A stretch of 64,000 bases of DNA from Marinibacterium sp050389775 (GTDB lineage Bacteria; Pseudomonadota; Alphaproteobacteria; Rhodobacterales; Rhodobacteraceae): contig NZ_CP177144.1 of the NCBI RefSeq assembly GCF_050389775.1, forward strand, positions 1,612,001-1,676,000. Reading direction: 5' to 3'. Shown one piece after another: positions 33,641 to 43,390 of the stretch (within the stretch, counting starts at the first letter, position 1; every line of letters begins with the position of its first letter). The position numbers and the translations under genes were made by a program. The notes beneath the pieces are model-generated. The model ran no database searches, had not been told where the DNA came from, and was given only the letters and a program-made list of their open reading frames with translations.

Positions 33641-33652
33641 CAAAGCGCTTTG
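33641..33652. promoter_or_regulatory. AglR operator next to aglR
   Basis: CAAAGCGCTTTG is a perfect 12-base palindrome with the central CG step typical of LacI-family operators. It lies 7 bases from the aglR start codon, fitting repression of aglR by its own product. An identical copy is at 33814. Confidence 0.8.
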
Positions 33653-33775
33653 GATTTCCCGGCCAATCTGTGGGTGGAAACCGGGCTTACGTCAACGCCT
33701 TTGTCGGGCCATTGTTCCGGCATGGGCGAAAATCGGGGGAAATCGGGAAATTTCCTGTCGTGGTGACCCCTCATG

Positions 33776-33805
33776 TTGACAGATTGGATCGGAGAAGCAT
33801 TTATC
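33776..33805 (+). promoter_or_regulatory. Candidate aglE promoter
   Basis: A consensus -35 box TTGACA (33776-33781) is followed 18 bases later by a weak -10 TTTATC (33800-33805). Transcription would start about 33812, right at the downstream CAAAGCGCTTTG operator, so bound AglR would block it. The -10 assignment is tentative. Confidence 0.5.
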
Positions 33806-33813
33806 CGCTCATC

Positions 33814-33825
33814 CAAAGCGCTTTG
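33814..33825. promoter_or_regulatory. AglR operator in front of aglE
   Basis: Second perfect CAAAGCGCTTTG palindrome, 65 bases before the aglE ATG and 161 bases from the first copy, a spacing that could permit looping by a tetramer. It overlaps the predicted transcription start of aglEFGAK. Confidence 0.8.
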
Positions 33826-33890
33826 AAATTGATTCGCCTGGATGCGGTGGGAACGCTGGCGCTCGGGCGCGATCGTGAGGGAGAGAGAAG

Positions 33891-35165
33891 ATGACCAAGA
33901 CGACATTCCTGGCCGGGGCCGCCGCCCTGGCGCTGACCGCGGGCAGCGCGGCCTGGGCCGACAACGTGACGGTCTTCGGGCCCTGGCTTGGCCCGGACCA
34001 GGAAGATGTCGAGGCCGTGCTCGACGGCTTCGCGGCGGCAACCGGCCACAGCTATTCCTACGTGGGCTCGGACAGTTTCGAACAGCAGATCCGCATCGAT
34101 GCCGAGGCCGGCTCGGCGCCCAACGTGTCGATCTTTCCGCAGCCCGGCCTGGCCGCCGACATGGCCGAGGCGGGTTTCCTGACGCCGCTGGCCGAGGGCA
34201 CCGACGACTGGGTGCGCGACAATTACGCGGCCGGCCAGTCCTGGGTCGACCTGGGCACCTTTGCCGGGCCGGACGGGGCCGACCACCTCTACGGGTTCTT
34301 CTACAAGGTCGATGTGAAATCGCTGGTCTGGTACGTGCCCGAGAATTTCGAGGACGCGGGCTATGACGTGCCCGAGACGATGGAAGATCTCAAGGCGCTG
34401 ACCCAGCAGATCGTCGACGACGGCGAGACGCCCTGGTGCATCGGGCTGGGGTCGGGCGGGGCGACTGGCTGGCCGGCGACGGACTGGGTCGAGGACCTGA
34501 TGCTGCGCACCCAGCCGCCCGAAGTCTATGACGCCTGGGTGGCCAACGACACGCCGTTCAACGATCCGGCCGTGGTGGGCGCGATCGAGGAATTCGGCTG
34601 GTTCGCGCGCAACGACGATTACGTGGCCGGAGGCGCGGGCGCCGTGGCGACGACCGATTTCCGCGACAGCCCCAAGGGCCTCTTTGCCGCGCCGCCGCAA
34701 TGTTACATGCACCGCCAGGCGTCGTTCATCCCGTCCTTCTTCCCGGAAGGCACGATGATGGGCGAGGATGCCGATTTCTTCTATTTCCCGGCCTATGCCG
34801 AGAAGGACCTGGGCAGCCCGGTTCTGGGCGCGGGCACGCTGTGGGCGATCACGGCCGACAGCGAGGGCGCGCAGGAGCTGATCGCCTACCTGCAATCGAC
34901 CGAAGCGCATGAGATCTGGATGGCGCGGCAGGGCTTCCTGACCCCGCACAAGGGTGTCGATCCCGAGGTCTTTGCCGATCCGGCGCTGAAGAAGATGAAC
35001 GAGATCCTGCTGGGCGCGACGACCTTCCGGTTCGACGCATCCGACCTGATGCCCGGCGCCGTGGGCGCGGGGTCGTTCTGGACCGGCATGGTCGATTACA
35101 CCGGGGGCAAGGACGCCCAGGCCGTGGCGGACGAGATCCAGTCGTCCTGGGATGGCCTGAAGTAA
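33891..35165 (+). CDS. aglE: Alpha-glucoside ABC transporter binding protein
   Basis: Periplasmic binding protein of 424 residues with signal peptide MTKTTFLAGAAALALTAGSA, cleavage likely after AWA. The mature protein begins DNVTVFGPWLGPDQEDVEAVLDGF and shows the AglE/SBP-family-1 pattern (PQPGLAADMAEAGFLTPL, GGATGWPATDWVEDLMLR, SFWTGMVDYTGGKDAQAVADEIQ). GAGAGAGAAG precedes the ATG. First gene of the aglEFGAK unit; ligand by homology is sucrose, maltose, trehalose or similar alpha-glucosides. Confidence 0.93.
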   Translation: MTKTTFLAGAAALALTAGSAAWADNVTVFGPWLGPDQEDVEAVLDGFAAATGHSYSYVGSDSFEQQIRIDAEAGSAPNVSIFPQPGLAADMAEAGFLTPLAEGTDDWVRDNYAAGQSWVDLGTFAGPDGADHLYGFFYKVDVKSLVWYVPENFEDAGYDVPETMEDLKALTQQIVDDGETPWCIGLGSGGATGWPATDWVEDLMLRTQPPEVYDAWVANDTPFNDPAVVGAIEEFGWFARNDDYVAGGAGAVATTDFRDSPKGLFAAPPQCYMHRQASFIPSFFPEGTMMGEDADFFYFPAYAEKDLGSPVLGAGTLWAITADSEGAQELIAYLQSTEAHEIWMARQGFLTPHKGVDPEVFADPALKKMNEILLGATTFRFDASDLMPGAVGAGSFWTGMVDYTGGKDAQAVADEIQSSWDGLK

Positions 35166-35190
35166 ACCGGCCCGGGCCGGGCCCGTCCGA

Positions 35191-35251
35191 GGGCGGGGCC
35201 GGCCTCAAGGGGGTAGGTCCGGCCTCAAGGAGGCGGGGCCGGCTTCAAGAG
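35191..35251. repeat. Short tandem repeats between aglE and aglF
   Basis: Three diverged ~20-base units of the form GGCGGGGCCGGCCTCAAGG occupy 35191-35251, with a further echo (GGCGGGGCCGGGCGATCC) near 35300. They fill part of the 220-base gap between aglE and aglF and could form an mRNA structure that lowers expression of the downstream genes relative to aglE. No gene is present. Confidence 0.6.
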
Positions 35252-35385
35252 GGCTGACCGCAAGGCCCGCAAGTCCGGCCCGGTTCCGCAAGGCGGGGCC
35301 GGGCGATCCGATCCCCGGGGCCACCACCCCGCCACGATCCACACTGTCCCAACTGCCAACGACCGCAAAGATCCCGGAGCGCGCG

Positions 35386-36387
35386 ATGAGCCAAGCCCTG
35401 CAAGCCCTGACGACGATCCTGATCGGGCTGGGCGCCTGTGTCGGGTATTTCTTCCTGTCCAACAAGCTGGTCGACGTGATCTGGCCGCCCCGGGGGGCCA
35501 ATGCCGGGCGCAACATCAACCGGGCCAATGTCGTGCGGCCCTGGCTGTTCCTCTTCCCGGCGGTCTTTGCGCTGGGGCTCTACCTGGCCTACCCGGTGAT
35601 CGAGACCCTGCGCCTGTCGCTGATGGAGCGGGTGCCGGGCGGCGGCTATCAATGGGTCGGTTTCGAGAATTACATGCGCATGGCCGGCGAGCCCAAGTTC
35701 TGGGAGGCCATGCGCAACAACATGCTGTGGCTGCTGGTCGTGCCGGCGGCCTCGACGGCCTTCGGCCTGCTGGTGGCCCAGCTGACCGACCAGATCCGCT
35801 GGGGCCGGATCGCGCAGATGCTGATCTTCATGCCGATGGCGATTTCCTTTGTCGGCGCGGCGGTGATCTGGAAGCTGGTCTATGATGCCCGGCCGATCGA
35901 CCAGGACCAGATCGGCATGCTCAATGCCGTGGTGGTCTGGTTCGGCGGTACGCCGCAGACCTGGCTGACGGTGCCGCTGTGGAACAACTTCTTCCTGATG
36001 CTGGTGCTGATCTGGATCCAGACGGGCTTTGCCACGGTAATCCTGTCGGCCGCGCTGCGGGGTATTCCCGAGGAAACCGTCGAGGCGGCCATCGTCGACG
36101 GGGCCAACCCGTTCCAGATCTTCTTCCGCATCAAGGTGCCCCAGATCGCGACGACGATCCTGGTGGTCTGGACGACGATCACCATCGTGGTGCTCAAGGT
36201 CTTCGACATTGTCTATGCCATGACCAACGGGCAATGGCAGACGCAGGTTCTGGCCAATTACATGTTCGACAAGCTCTTCGTGGCCAATGACTGGGGGGTG
36301 GGGTCGGCCTCTGCCATCGTGATCATGGTGCTGGTCACGCCGATCCTGGTCTGGAACGTGCGCAACGCGCGCAAGGAAATGGAGTAA
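35386..36387 (+). CDS. aglF: Alpha-glucoside ABC transporter permease AglF
   Basis: MalF-type permease, 333 residues. N-terminal helix TTILIGLGACVGYFFLSNKLVDVIW precedes the usual core starting at PWLFLFPAVFALGLYLAYPVIETLRLS; the extra first helix is characteristic of AglF. EAA loop EETVEAAIVDGANPFQIFFRIKVPQIATT around residues 227-255. Its stop is 5 bases before aglG. Confidence 0.94.
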   Translation: MSQALQALTTILIGLGACVGYFFLSNKLVDVIWPPRGANAGRNINRANVVRPWLFLFPAVFALGLYLAYPVIETLRLSLMERVPGGGYQWVGFENYMRMAGEPKFWEAMRNNMLWLLVVPAASTAFGLLVAQLTDQIRWGRIAQMLIFMPMAISFVGAAVIWKLVYDARPIDQDQIGMLNAVVVWFGGTPQTWLTVPLWNNFFLMLVLIWIQTGFATVILSAALRGIPEETVEAAIVDGANPFQIFFRIKVPQIATTILVVWTTITIVVLKVFDIVYAMTNGQWQTQVLANYMFDKLFVANDWGVGSASAIVIMVLVTPILVWNVRNARKEME

Positions 36388-36392
36388 GGCGC

Positions 36393-37565
36393 ATGTCCGA
36401 CCTGCATTACGGGGCCAGCGGCGTGGCCGGGCAAAAGGCCGTCCTGACCTGGGCCGTGCATATTTCGGTGGGCCTGCTGGTGCTGCTTTGGGTGGTGCCG
36501 ACGCTGGGCCTGTTCATCTCGTCCTTCCGCACGGCCGACCAGATCGCGACCTCAGGCTGGTGGCGGGCGCCCTTTGCGGCCGAACAAGTACTGCAGCTGC
36601 GCACCGCCGGCGCGGCGGAGCAGGTCCAGCAGGGTGCGGTCAACGTGATCGAAGGCCGGCTTTTCGAGGAAGGCCACGACGAGCTGAAAGTGTCGTCCTG
36701 GGGGATCTCGTCGCGCGACATCGGAGCGTTCCAGCCGGGCGATGCGGCCGAGCTGCGCGATGGCGGGACGCTGACCCTGCAGGAAGACGGCAGCTATCGG
36801 ATGGAAAGCACGGCGCCCTTCGAAGGCAGCCGGGGCCAGCGGGTCTTCGTTACCGCGCTGGTCCCGCCCGAGCTGACGCTGGAAAACTATCGCTACATGC
36901 TGCTGGACGAAAGCAACGTGAACGGCATGAGCCGGGCGTTCTTCAACACGCTGACCGTGTCGATCCCGGCGACGGTCATCCCGATCCTGGTGGCGGCCTT
37001 TGCGGCCTATGCCCTGGCCTGGATGGAATTCCCCGGCCGGGCGTTGCTGGTGGCCGTGGTGGTCGGCCTGCTGGTGGTGCCGCTGCAGCTGGCGCTGATC
37101 CCGCTCCTGAAGCTGCACCTGGGTATCGGCATCGGCAAGGGCTACCTGGGGGTCTGGCTGGCCCATACCGGGTTCGGCCTGCCGCTGGCGATTTACCTGT
37201 TGCGCAATTACATGGCCGGCCTGCCGCGCGACATCATCGAAAACGCCCGCGTCGACGGGGCGACCGAATACCAGATCTTCACGCGCATCATCCTGCCGCT
37301 GAGCTTCCCCGCCCTGGCGTCCTTTGCGATCTTCCAGTTCCTGTGGACATGGAACGATCTGCTGGTGGCCAAGGTTTTCCTCATCGATGCCACCGGGCGG
37401 ACGACCGTGATGACCGCGCAGATCGTCGAGCTGATGGGCACCCGGGGCGGAAATTGGGAGATCCTGGCGACGGCGGCCTTCGTGTCGATCCTGGTGCCGC
37501 TGCTCGTCTTCTTCTTCATGCAGAAATACCTGGTCCGGGGCCTTTTGGCCGGATCGGTGAAATAA
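36393..37565 (+). CDS. aglG: Alpha-glucoside ABC transporter permease AglG
   Basis: MalG-type permease of 390 residues, about 100 longer than MalG. The excess is a periplasmic domain between helix 1 (ISVGLLVLLWVVPTLGLFISSFR) and helix 2, roughly residues 55-175 (VNVIEGRLFEEGHDELKVS, GTLTLQEDGSYRMES), which is a known AglG feature. EAA loop DIIENARVDGATEYQIFTRIILPLS near residues 279-303. C-terminal KYLVRGLLAGSVK is standard. Confidence 0.94.
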   Translation: MSDLHYGASGVAGQKAVLTWAVHISVGLLVLLWVVPTLGLFISSFRTADQIATSGWWRAPFAAEQVLQLRTAGAAEQVQQGAVNVIEGRLFEEGHDELKVSSWGISSRDIGAFQPGDAAELRDGGTLTLQEDGSYRMESTAPFEGSRGQRVFVTALVPPELTLENYRYMLLDESNVNGMSRAFFNTLTVSIPATVIPILVAAFAAYALAWMEFPGRALLVAVVVGLLVVPLQLALIPLLKLHLGIGIGKGYLGVWLAHTGFGLPLAIYLLRNYMAGLPRDIIENARVDGATEYQIFTRIILPLSFPALASFAIFQFLWTWNDLLVAKVFLIDATGRTTVMTAQIVELMGTRGGNWEILATAAFVSILVPLLVFFFMQKYLVRGLLAGSVK

Positions 37566-37575
37566 GGTTAAGACC

Positions 37576-39219
<1,644 letters not shown>

Positions 39220-39223
39220 CGCC

Positions 39224-40312
39224 ATGGCCGAGCTGGTGCTGAAGGACGTCGAAAAGACCTATGGCAAGTCGGTGCAGGTGCTGCGCGACATCAACCTCGA
39301 GATCGAGGAAGGCGAGCTGGTGGTCTTCGTGGGGCCGTCGGGCTGTGGCAAGTCCACGCTGCTGCGCATGATCGCCGGGCTGGAACGGATCACCGGGGGC
39401 GACCTGATGATCGAGGGCCAGCGCATGAACGACGTGCCCCCGGCGCAGCGGGGCATCGCCATGGTGTTCCAGTCCTACGCGCTTTATCCGCACATGACGG
39501 TGCGCGAGAATATGTCCTTTGCACTGAAGCTGGCCAGGAAATCCAAGGCCGAGATCGATGCGGCCGTCGACCGGGCGGCCGCCGCGCTGCAACTCGAGCC
39601 CTATCTCGACCGCCTGCCCAAGGCGCTGTCGGGCGGGCAACGCCAGCGGGTGGCGATCGGCCGGTCCATCGTGCGCGATCCCAAGGTCTATCTCTTCGAC
39701 GAGCCGCTGTCGAACCTCGACGCGGCGCTGCGCGTGGCCACGCGGATCGAAATCGCCCGGCTGAAGGAAGCAATGCCGGATCGCACGATGATCTACGTGA
39801 CCCACGACCAGGTCGAGGCGATGACCCTGGCCAGCCGGATCGTCGTGCTGGCCAACAAGGGCATCGCCCAGGTGGGCACGCCGCTCGAACTCTACGAGAC
39901 GCCCGACAACGAATTCGTGGCCCAGTTCATCGGCTCGCCGTCGATGAACCTGCTGCCCGGGCGGATCACCGGGACCGGGGCGCAGACACGGGTCGAGCTG
40001 GCCCATGGCGAAACGGTCGTGTCGGCCATCCCGACGGTCGAGGGTGACATGGGCAAGACGGTCAACGTGGGCGTCCGGCCCGAGGACATGGTGCCGACGG
40101 ATGACAGCCCGGTGTTCCGGGGCACCGTCGATTTCACCGAGGCCCTGGGCGAGGTGACGCTGCTCTATTTCGAGGAAACCGGCAGCGCGCCGGGCATCAT
40201 CGCCAAGCTGCCGGGCATCCACCGGGGCCTGCGCGGCACGTCGGTCGGGCTGGCGGCCGATCCGGCCAAGGTGCACCTGTTCCACGACGGTCAGAGCATG
40301 CGCCCGCGCTGA
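39224..40312 (+). CDS. aglK: Alpha-glucoside ABC transporter ATPase AglK
   Basis: MalK-type ATPase of 362 residues: Walker A GPSGCGKST (about 36-44), VFQSYALYPHMTV, LSGGQRQRVAIGRSIV, FDEPLSNLDAALR, VTHDQVEAMTLA, then TOBE regions (FIGSPSMNLLPG; VGVRPEDMVP). It follows aglA by 4 bases and is the last gene before a canonical intrinsic terminator. Only one ATPase is present, so the AglFG complex uses a homodimer. Confidence 0.95.
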   Translation: MAELVLKDVEKTYGKSVQVLRDINLEIEEGELVVFVGPSGCGKSTLLRMIAGLERITGGDLMIEGQRMNDVPPAQRGIAMVFQSYALYPHMTVRENMSFALKLARKSKAEIDAAVDRAAAALQLEPYLDRLPKALSGGQRQRVAIGRSIVRDPKVYLFDEPLSNLDAALRVATRIEIARLKEAMPDRTMIYVTHDQVEAMTLASRIVVLANKGIAQVGTPLELYETPDNEFVAQFIGSPSMNLLPGRITGTGAQTRVELAHGETVVSAIPTVEGDMGKTVNVGVRPEDMVPTDDSPVFRGTVDFTEALGEVTLLYFEETGSAPGIIAKLPGIHRGLRGTSVGLAADPAKVHLFHDGQSMRPR

Positions 40313-40339
40313 GCGGACCGGGGCCATATGCGCAACACA

Positions 40340-40365
40340 GGGGGTCGCCGGGGCGGCCCCCTTTT
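40340..40365 (+). terminator. Intrinsic terminator of the agl operon
   Basis: GGGGGTCGCC (40340-40349) and GGCGGCCCCC (40352-40361) form a 10-base stem with one G-T wobble and a 2-base loop, followed directly by TTTT. It lies 28 bases after the aglK stop. The other strand also reads toward it from a convergent small gene. Confidence 0.85.
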
Positions 40366-40374
40366 CGTTGGGGC

Positions 40375-40593
40375 TTAGCGTCTGGGGGCACGCGGGCGCG
40401 GCCAGCCGGGATGATCGCCCCGGCGCGGGCGCGGGGCGGTCGTCGGCAGGCCGATGTCGCGCGACAGGTGGGCATTGCCCAGCAGCCGTTCCGTCATGCG
40501 CAGGGTACGGCCGGCGGACAGGCGGCGATGGATGAAGGCCCGCAGACCGGACCGGCGCAGCGGGGGCAGGGGATGGGCGGGACGGGAGGACAT
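40375..40593 (-). CDS. Small DUF1127-like basic protein
   Basis: A 72-residue Arg/Pro-rich protein whose centre (RTLRMTERLLGNAHLSRDIGLP) matches the DUF1127 pattern of L-x-x-H-L-x-R-D-I-G-L. AAAGGAAA precedes the ATG at 40593. Short DUF1127 proteins in alphaproteobacteria include RNA-associated and stress-linked members, but no function can be assigned here. The extended N-terminal (PPLRRSGLRAFIHRRLSAG) and the arginine-rich tail are unusual. A 16-base palindrome and the CCCGA microsatellite lie just upstream. Confidence 0.65.
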   Translation of the reverse strand: MSSRPAHPLPPLRRSGLRAFIHRRLSAGRTLRMTERLLGNAHLSRDIGLPTTAPRPRRGDHPGWPRPRAPRR

Positions 40594-40635
40594 GAGCGTT
40601 TCCTTTCGTTGACGGAACGCTCGCGACAATGGTTT

Positions 40636-40651
40636 CTCAAGTGCACTTGAG
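40636..40651. promoter_or_regulatory. Perfect 16-base palindrome
   Basis: CTCAAGTGCACTTGAG is fully self-complementary and lies 43 bases upstream of the DUF1127-like start codon, between it and the microsatellite. It looks like an operator for a homodimeric regulator. No regulator gene is adjacent, so the binding factor is unknown. Confidence 0.5.
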
Positions 40652-40675
40652 GTCAAGCCCCGAATGCGATTTTTT

Positions 40676-40795
40676 CCCGACCCGACCCGACCCGACCCGA
40701 CCCGACCCGACCCGACCCGACCCGACCCGACCCGACCCGACCCGACCCGACCCGACCCGACCCGACCCGACCCGACCCGACCCGACCCGACCCGA
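40676..40795. repeat. CCCGA microsatellite, 24 perfect copies
   Basis: Twenty-four uninterrupted CCCGA units (120 bases) lie between the stop of the MetE-like gene (40817) and the upstream region of the DUF1127-like gene (start 40593), both on the minus strand. All six frames stay open through it (for example PTRPD repeats), which creates spurious long reading frames. The minus strand reads GGGTC repeated, i.e. runs of three Gs separated by two bases, the pattern that allows stacked G-quadruplexes. Perfect identity of copies suggests recent expansion by slippage. Confidence 0.97.
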
Positions 40796-40816
40796 GTTGA
40801 GCCGATCCCCGCCGGA

Positions 40817-41938
40817 TCAGGCTTCGACGCCGCCCCAGATCGCCTCGGCCGTGCGCACGACAAGGTCCAGCTTGCGGCGCTGGTCGTCGGCCGTCACGGT
40901 GTTGCCCTCTTCGGTCGAGGCAAAGCCGCATTGCGGGGCGATGCCCAGCTGGTCCAGGTCGGCATATTTCGCCGCCTCGTCGAACTTGGCCTTCAGGTCG
41001 TCGATCTGTTCCATCTCGCCGGTCTTGGTTGTGATGAACCCCGGCAGCACGCGCTTGCTGCCCTTGGGCAACAGCCGCAGCGGCTCCAGCCCGCCGGCCC
41101 GGTCGGTGTCGTATTCCATGAAATAGATATCGACATCGGTCTTGTTGAAGATCGCATCGGCCGCCGGGTCATAGGCCCCTTCGGCGGCATGGGTCGACCG
41201 GAAATTACCCCGGCACATGTGCATGCCGATGACCATGTCGTCGGGCCGGTCCTTGATCGCCTCGTTCATCATCCAGGCATACCGGTCGATCAGCCAGTCG
41301 GGGTCTTGGCCGGCGGCCTGGCGCGCGGCGCGGTGCTTGGGGTCGCAGAGATAGGCAAAGAAGATGTCGTCCATCTGCAGATAGCGGCACCCGGCATCAT
41401 AAAAGGCCTGAACGGCCTTGCGATAGGTCGCCGCGATATCGGCGGTCAGCACCTCGACATCGGCATATTCGGCCGGGTGGATGTCTTCGGCCGCGGTGCG
41501 GAAATGGCAGCAGGACGGCCCGGGGATCGAGATCTTGGGCGTCACGCCCGTGGTCTCGGCGACAAAGCGGAAATGGTCGAGATGGGGGTGATCGGCCGGG
41601 AAATCGAGCCGCGAGGTGATCGTCGGGAAGATCGGGCGCAGCTTGACCCCGGCGAATTGCACGCCGCCTTCGGGTTCCCGTTCGTCCAGCTCCATCCCGG
41701 TCAGGCCGCCCATGAAATCGTAGTGCCAGAAGGACCGGCGCTGTTCGCCGTCGGTCACGGCCTTCAGGCCGACCTCTTCCTGCATGGCGATCAGCGCGCG
41801 GATGGCCGCGTCCTCGATCGCGGCCAGCTCTTCGGCGGGCAGGGTGCGGTCTTCGAAATGCGCCTTGCGCGCGGCCTTGACGCTGTCGGGCCGCAGCAGG
41901 CTGCCGACGTGATCGGCGCGGTAGGGTGGGGTGGGCAT
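40817..41938 (-). CDS. MetE-like (cobalamin-independent methionine synthase family) methyltransferase
   Basis: A 373-residue protein equal to the C-terminal catalytic half of MetE. Zinc-ligand motifs are visible: GMHMCRGNFRS (His and Cys), MEYD (Glu) and APQCGFAST (Cys). DHVGSLLRP near the start and YLQMDDIFFAY fit the YxjG/YxjH-like subgroup that lacks the N-terminal MetE domain. It transfers a methyl group to a thiol such as homocysteine; the donor in this subgroup is uncertain. AGGAGG lies 6 bases before the ATG at 41938. Divergent from a crotonase-MarR-amidohydrolase operon, so it may be co-regulated with it. Confidence 0.92.
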   Translation of the reverse strand: MPTPPYRADHVGSLLRPDSVKAARKAHFEDRTLPAEELAAIEDAAIRALIAMQEEVGLKAVTDGEQRRSFWHYDFMGGLTGMELDEREPEGGVQFAGVKLRPIFPTITSRLDFPADHPHLDHFRFVAETTGVTPKISIPGPSCCHFRTAAEDIHPAEYADVEVLTADIAATYRKAVQAFYDAGCRYLQMDDIFFAYLCDPKHRAARQAAGQDPDWLIDRYAWMMNEAIKDRPDDMVIGMHMCRGNFRSTHAAEGAYDPAADAIFNKTDVDIYFMEYDTDRAGGLEPLRLLPKGSKRVLPGFITTKTGEMEQIDDLKAKFDEAAKYADLDQLGIAPQCGFASTEEGNTVTADDQRRKLDLVVRTAEAIWGGVEA

Positions 41939-42008
41939 GGGGATCCTCCTCGTCTTGCCACGCGCCGGGCCGGCCGCCCGTCGGGCCCCGGCCTGCCATC
42001 GGCGCGCG

Positions 42009-42047
42009 TTGACACCGTGCCGCAATTTTGTTTACTGGGAAACAGAA
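42009..42047 (+). promoter_or_regulatory. Candidate crotonase promoter with overlapping MarR-type operator
   Basis: TTGACA (42009-42014) and TTTACT (42031-42036) are spaced by 16 bases. The -10 is embedded in TGTTT-ACTGGG-AAACA (42029-42044), an inverted repeat extended by TTT and GAAA on the flanks. This fits an operator for the MarR-family protein encoded two genes downstream, which would repress its own operon. Confidence 0.55.
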
Positions 42048-42096
42048 ATCTCGGGGCCTGGCCCCGGAAAACCGGCGCTTCGGAAAGGGGTCTTGC

Positions 42097-42903
42097 ATGG
42101 GCGAACCTGCGGGTCGGGACGAGGCGGACGCGCTTGTCCGCTACGAGTTGCGCGGCGATGTGGCGCTGATCGGGCTGAACCGGCCGGACAAGCGCAATGC
42201 CATTTCCGACCGTTTCGTCGAGGCCATCGGCGCCGCCGTTCTGCGCGCCGGGACCGAGGCTCGGGCCGGGGTGATCTGGGGCGCGGGCACGCATTTCTGC
42301 GCCGGGCTGGATCTGGGCGAACATGCGCAGAAATCGCTGATGCAATCGGTGCAGGGATCGCGCCAGTGGCACCGCATCTTCGACCTGATCGAACGCGGCA
42401 CGATTCCCTTTGTCTCGGCGCTGCAGGGCGCGGTGGTCGGTGGCGGCTTTGAACTGGCGGCCTCGACCCATATCCGGGTGGCCGAGGACAGCGCGTTCTT
42501 TGCCCTGCCCGAAGGCCAGCGGGGCATCTTCGTGGGCGGCGGCGGGTCGGTGCGCATCGCCCGGCTGATCGGGTCGGGGCGGATGGGTGACATGATGCTG
42601 ACCGGCCGGGTGCTGACGGCCGCCGAGATGGAGCGCTGGGGCGGGGTGTCCTATGTCGTGCCCGAGGGCGCGGCGCTGGACAAGGCCGTGGCCCTGGCCG
42701 GGCAGGCGGCGGGCAATGCCGAGATGACCAATTACGCCATCCTGAACGCCTTGCCGCGCATCCGCGACATGTCTTCCGAAGACGGGCTGTTCGTCGAATC
42801 CCTGATGTCGGCCCTGACCACGGGCACGCCCGAGGCCGAGGAGCGGCTGCGGGCCTTCCTGGAAAAACGCGCGGCCAAGGTCGCGGCGCCCGGCGATGCG
42901 TGA
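42097..42903 (+). CDS. Enoyl-CoA hydratase/isomerase (crotonase) family protein
   Basis: A 268-residue crotonase-fold protein. Oxyanion-hole segments THFCAGLDLGEHA and QGAVVGGGFELAAST are intact, and the acid region ALPEGQRGIFVGGGGSVRIARLIG keeps the glutamate of the second hydratase acid position. It therefore probably hydrates, isomerises or cleaves an acyl-CoA; the exact reaction is open. Position in a MarR-regulated unit with an amidohydrolase suggests aromatic or phenylpropenoid-type acid catabolism. GGAAAGGGG precedes the ATG. Overlaps the MarR gene by 8 bases. Confidence 0.9.
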   Translation: MGEPAGRDEADALVRYELRGDVALIGLNRPDKRNAISDRFVEAIGAAVLRAGTEARAGVIWGAGTHFCAGLDLGEHAQKSLMQSVQGSRQWHRIFDLIERGTIPFVSALQGAVVGGGFELAASTHIRVAEDSAFFALPEGQRGIFVGGGGSVRIARLIGSGRMGDMMLTGRVLTAAEMERWGGVSYVVPEGAALDKAVALAGQAAGNAEMTNYAILNALPRIRDMSSEDGLFVESLMSALTTGTPEAEERLRAFLEKRAAKVAAPGDA

Positions 42904-43390
42904 CGAAGGGGATGCCGCCGGCGAGGGGCTGCGCTATGGCCCCCTGTCCGACTCTCTGGGCTTCCTGCTGCGGCTGGCCCAGCTGGGCGCCTTTCGCGAT
43001 TTCTACGACGATGTCGGGGGCACCGGGGTGCGCCCGGGCGAGATGTCGGTGCTGTTGCTGATCGCCGAGAACCCCGGCGTGCGCCAGGGCGTGCTGGCCC
43101 GAGGGCTGATGATCAAGCGCGCGCACATGACCAAGATGGTGCGCGCGATGGAAACCGAGGGGCTGGTGCGGCGCACGGTGCCCGAGGATGACCGGCGCTC
43201 GGTCGAGCTGTGGCTGACCGAGGCGGGGGCGGCGCGGGTGGAGGCGCTGCGCGGCCCGGTCATGGCCCACGAGGCCCGCGCCCCCCGCGGCCTGAACCGG
43301 CGCGAGACGGCCCAGCTGAAACGTCTGCTGCGGGCCTATGTCAACCTGCCCCCCGAGCCCGGGGCTCCGTCGGAGGAGGGCGGATCATGA
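42896..43390 (+). CDS. MarR-family transcriptional regulator
   Basis: A 164-residue winged-helix regulator. RPGEMSVLLLIAENPGVRQGVLARGLMIKRAHMTKMVRAMETEGLVRRTVPEDDRRSVELWLTEAG spans recognition helix and wing, including the conserved D-x-R in EDDRRS. It is embedded between crotonase and amidohydrolase genes with overlaps on both sides. By analogy with MarR proteins of aromatic acid catabolism, its inducer could be the CoA thioester handled by the crotonase. Likely operator at 42029-42044. Confidence 0.92.
   Translation: MRDEGDAAGEGLRYGPLSDSLGFLLRLAQLGAFRDFYDDVGGTGVRPGEMSVLLLIAENPGVRQGVLARGLMIKRAHMTKMVRAMETEGLVRRTVPEDDRRSVELWLTEAGAARVEALRGPVMAHEARAPRGLNRRETAQLKRLLRAYVNLPPEPGAPSEEGGS

Noticed and set aside
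30022..33894. A 1290-codon open frame on the plus strand opposite glucokinase, beta-glucosidase and aglR
   Set aside because: It is antisense to three genes with intact catalytic motifs, its translation is low-complexity Gly/Arg/His-rich, and long stop-free antisense frames are expected at this GC content.
40676..40795. CCCGA array as a CRISPR array
   Set aside because: Units are 5 bases with no spacers and no cas genes nearby; it is a microsatellite.
40664..42169. Plus-strand frame starting with Arg-Pro-Asp-Pro-Thr repeats and running 501 codons
   Set aside because: The first part is the translated microsatellite and the rest is antisense to the MetE-like gene; no ribosome site.
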